Positions 61,995 to 64,000 of a DNA stretch of 64,000 nt are shown here, in pieces. The notes under the pieces were generated by a model that ran no database searches, was not told where the DNA came from, and saw only the letters and a program-made list of their open reading frames with translations. The stretch's first letter is position 1; each line of letters starts with the position of its first letter. Source of the stretch: Gammaproteobacteria bacterium (lineage in GTDB: Bacteria > Pseudomonadota > Gammaproteobacteria > Pseudomonadales > Pseudomonadaceae); the NCBI GenBank assembly GCA_023475025.1, contig JAMCWB010000037.1, positions 1 to 64,000 of the forward strand, read 5' to 3'. The translations under genes and the position numbers were made by a program.

Positions 61995-63461
61995 CTACTG
62001 GTCCAGCATCGCAAGTTGAATAGTGCGGTGCTGGTCAAGGCTGGCCATCACCTGCTTGCTCTGTGCCATGAAGCGGTCACGCTCATTGGCTGGTACTGGG
62101 TCAGCGACTGGCAGATCGACGCGCAGGGGGTCGACATGGCGGCCATTGACCAGGAACTCATAGTGCAGGTGCGGGCCGGTAGCCAGGCCAGTCATGCCGA
62201 CATAACCAATAACCTGACCTTGAGTCACGTGGCTGCCATTGGACAGGCCGCGCGCGTAGCCATTCAGGTGGGCATACAGAGTCTGATACTGGTTGCCGTG
62301 ACGGATGACAATGGTATTGCCATAACCGCCTTTGCGACCCAGATGAACAATGCGGCCATCGCCAGTTGCCATAATGGGTGTGCCTGTGGGTGCCGCATAA
62401 TCAACACCGTTATGAGCACGGATGGTATTCAGGATTGGGTGGCGACGATTGGGGTTAAAACGTGAGCTGATACGGGCAAACTCAACCGGCGTACGAATAA
62501 AGGCGCGGCGCATGCTGCTACCGTCAGCGCGGTAATAACTGGCCTGACCCTGACGGTCGACATAACGCACAGCAGTATATTCACGACCACGGTTGGTAAA
62601 GCGTGCTGCCAGGATATTGCCGGTGCCAACGCGCTTGTCATTGAGGTGCTTTTCCTCGAACAGCACTTCAAAGCTGTCGCCTTGACGAATCTGGCGCGCG
62701 AAGTCGATGTCATAACCGAAGATATTGGCCATCTGCATGGTCAGTCTGTGCGGCATATCCGCCTGTTGCGCGGCGAGAAACAGTGAACTGTTGATCTGAC
62801 CCTCGGCGTAGCGAGTGCGGACTTCAGGCTCCAGTTGCTCTTTGCTGAACTCAAAGCTGTCATCAGTACGGCTGATCTGAATGGTTTCCAGGTCGTTGAG
62901 TTTGCTGCGCAGGGCGAGCAGGTCGCCATCAGCGTCGAGTTGGAATTCCAGGATTTGGCCGACACGCAGGCGGGTGAAGCGCTTGGCATCCTTGCTACTG
63001 TTGAGAACCGTGTACATGGTGCTGTTCGGGATGCCGACCTGGTTAAACAGTGTCGATAAGGTGTTGCCGCTTTCAACGGTTACCCGTTTCCAGTTATCAC
63101 CCGTGCTGCCGGCAGCGTCATGCTCAGGTGTTAATGGCGGCGGCTCTTGATGGGCGACGTGCAGTAGGTCGACAAAGTCACCGCTACTGTTATTCCGCGC
63201 CACCTGAGCCAGGCTGCCAAAGTCGCCATCTTTCAGTGGTGTAATCACATTGGCGCTGAGCAGGCTGCTGACTTTCTCGTTCAAGGCTGTGGCTTGCTGG
63301 ATATCCGGGTTGCTCAGGTCTAGCGGTATAAAGGTCTTGTGCGCTTCAACCTCGGCTGAGGGAATGACCAGCAGAAAAAAACTCAAGGCTGCGGCAATAC
63401 CGCTGGCGGCGAGAATATGGCTTTTGGGGTATAGCGTGGACTTGTTGGTTTGAGAACCCAT
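61995..63461 (-). CDS. Peptidoglycan DD-metalloendopeptidase family protein (M23, MepM-like)
   Basis: AHNGVDYAAPTGTPIMATGDGRIVHLGRKGGYGNTIVIRHG...GLATGPHLHYEFLVNG. Confidence 0.94.
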   Translation of the reverse strand: MGSQTNKSTLYPKSHILAASGIAAALSFFLLVIPSAEVEAHKTFIPLDLSNPDIQQATALNEKVSSLLSANVITPLKDGDFGSLAQVARNNSSGDFVDLLHVAHQEPPPLTPEHDAAGSTGDNWKRVTVESGNTLSTLFNQVGIPNSTMYTVLNSSKDAKRFTRLRVGQILEFQLDADGDLLALRSKLNDLETIQISRTDDSFEFSKEQLEPEVRTRYAEGQINSSLFLAAQQADMPHRLTMQMANIFGYDIDFARQIRQGDSFEVLFEEKHLNDKRVGTGNILAARFTNRGREYTAVRYVDRQGQASYYRADGSSMRRAFIRTPVEFARISSRFNPNRRHPILNTIRAHNGVDYAAPTGTPIMATGDGRIVHLGRKGGYGNTIVIRHGNQYQTLYAHLNGYARGLSNGSHVTQGQVIGYVGMTGLATGPHLHYEFLVNGRHVDPLRVDLPVADPVPANERDRFMAQSKQVMASLDQHRTIQLAMLDQ

Positions 63462-63669
63462 AAGCGCTCTTCTGGTTGATTCTAAGATAGGTTAGTAAGT
63501 GGCTAAATTATAACTGTTATTCTATTAATACAAGCGCACTGATGCGCCGTTTGTCATTTTCCATGAAATTGGTGTGACTTTCTTCTGGCGGCAGTGAAGC
63601 TTGTAATTGGTCAGCAATATTGTATTTTGGTTCCCTTTTTGCGTAGCCCCTTGATATAGCAGGTTGTGT

Positions 63670-64000
63670 ATGAAGTCTGTTGATGAGCAAATGGCGCTGA
63701 TTCAGCGTGGAACCGATGAGATTCTGGTAGAAGACGAGCTGCGTGAAAAGTTGAGCCGAGGTCGGCCGCTGCGAATCAAGGCAGGTTTCGATCCGACGGC
63801 ACCTGATCTGCACCTCGGGCACACGGTGTTGATCAACAAATTACGCCAGCTACAGGATCTCGGGCATCAGATCATGTTTCTGATTGGAGACTTCACCGGC
63901 ATGATCGGTGATCCGACTGGCAAGAATGTCACGCGGCAGCCGTTGACCAAGGAGCAGGTCAAGGCCAACGCTGAAACCTATAAAGAGCAGGTTTTCAAGA
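63670..64000 (+). CDS. tyrS: Tyrosyl-tRNA synthetase, 3' truncated by window edge
   Basis: Frame from ATG 63670: [50 protein letters not shown]. Confidence 0.95.
   Translation, partial: MKSVDEQMALIQRGTDEILVEDELREKLSRGRPLRIKAGFDPTAPDLHLGHTVLINKLRQLQDLGHQIMFLIGDFTGMIGDPTGKNVTRQPLTKEQVKANAETYKEQVFK

Noticed and set aside
1-64000. CRISPR arrays, tRNA/rRNA genes, insertion sequences or prophage
   Set aside because: None recognised on either strand by eye; no spaced direct repeats, transposase or integrase ORFs in the track.

Overview
The window is chromosomal DNA from a Pseudomonas-lineage gammaproteobacterium (Pseudomonas/Halopseudomonas-like, judged from gene content and order recalled from memory). 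The housekeeping backbone contains: a TonB2-type energising cluster; a Zur-type zinc operon (ZrgA-like/ABC/DUF3299); ybbN; nrdR-ribD-ribE-ribBA(ribBX)-ribH-nusB-thiL-pgpA; ribA; btuF-like and btuB with a cobalamin riboswitch; dxs; ispA-xseB; rsmE-bioA; vfr-osmC-coq7; and hemJ-argC-bactofilin-erpA-anmK-mepM-tyrS. A copper-resistance block of about 20 kb (roughly 21.9-41.55 kb) sits between dxs and ispA, genes that are normally adjacent. It holds a Cu+-ATPase, CopRS, a multicopper oxidase, a cupredoxin, CusF, CusCBA and several uncharacterised small or metal-binding proteins. The strongest unexplained signal is a pair of similar leader elements (about 45211-45310 and 47662-47785). Each precedes one of two paralogous globin-sensor/PAS/GGDEF/EAL genes. 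They share the motifs GCTTTGCCGGT and AAAGACAAGGCG, have arms that differ but remain complementary, and end in intrinsic terminators that would compete with a possible anti-terminator helix (GCTTTG:CAAGGC). This looks like a candidate undescribed riboswitch or attenuator class controlling c-di-GMP enzymes. Other notable signals are a repeated CopR-like operator with fixed geometry at three places in the copper block, a single-base frameshift at the CPC motif of the Cu+-ATPase, unusual GMGSDHC metal-binding domains, and a copper-island ATP-grasp enzyme paired with a small secreted peptide. All calls come from reading the sequence and the supplied ORF track. No database search was run.
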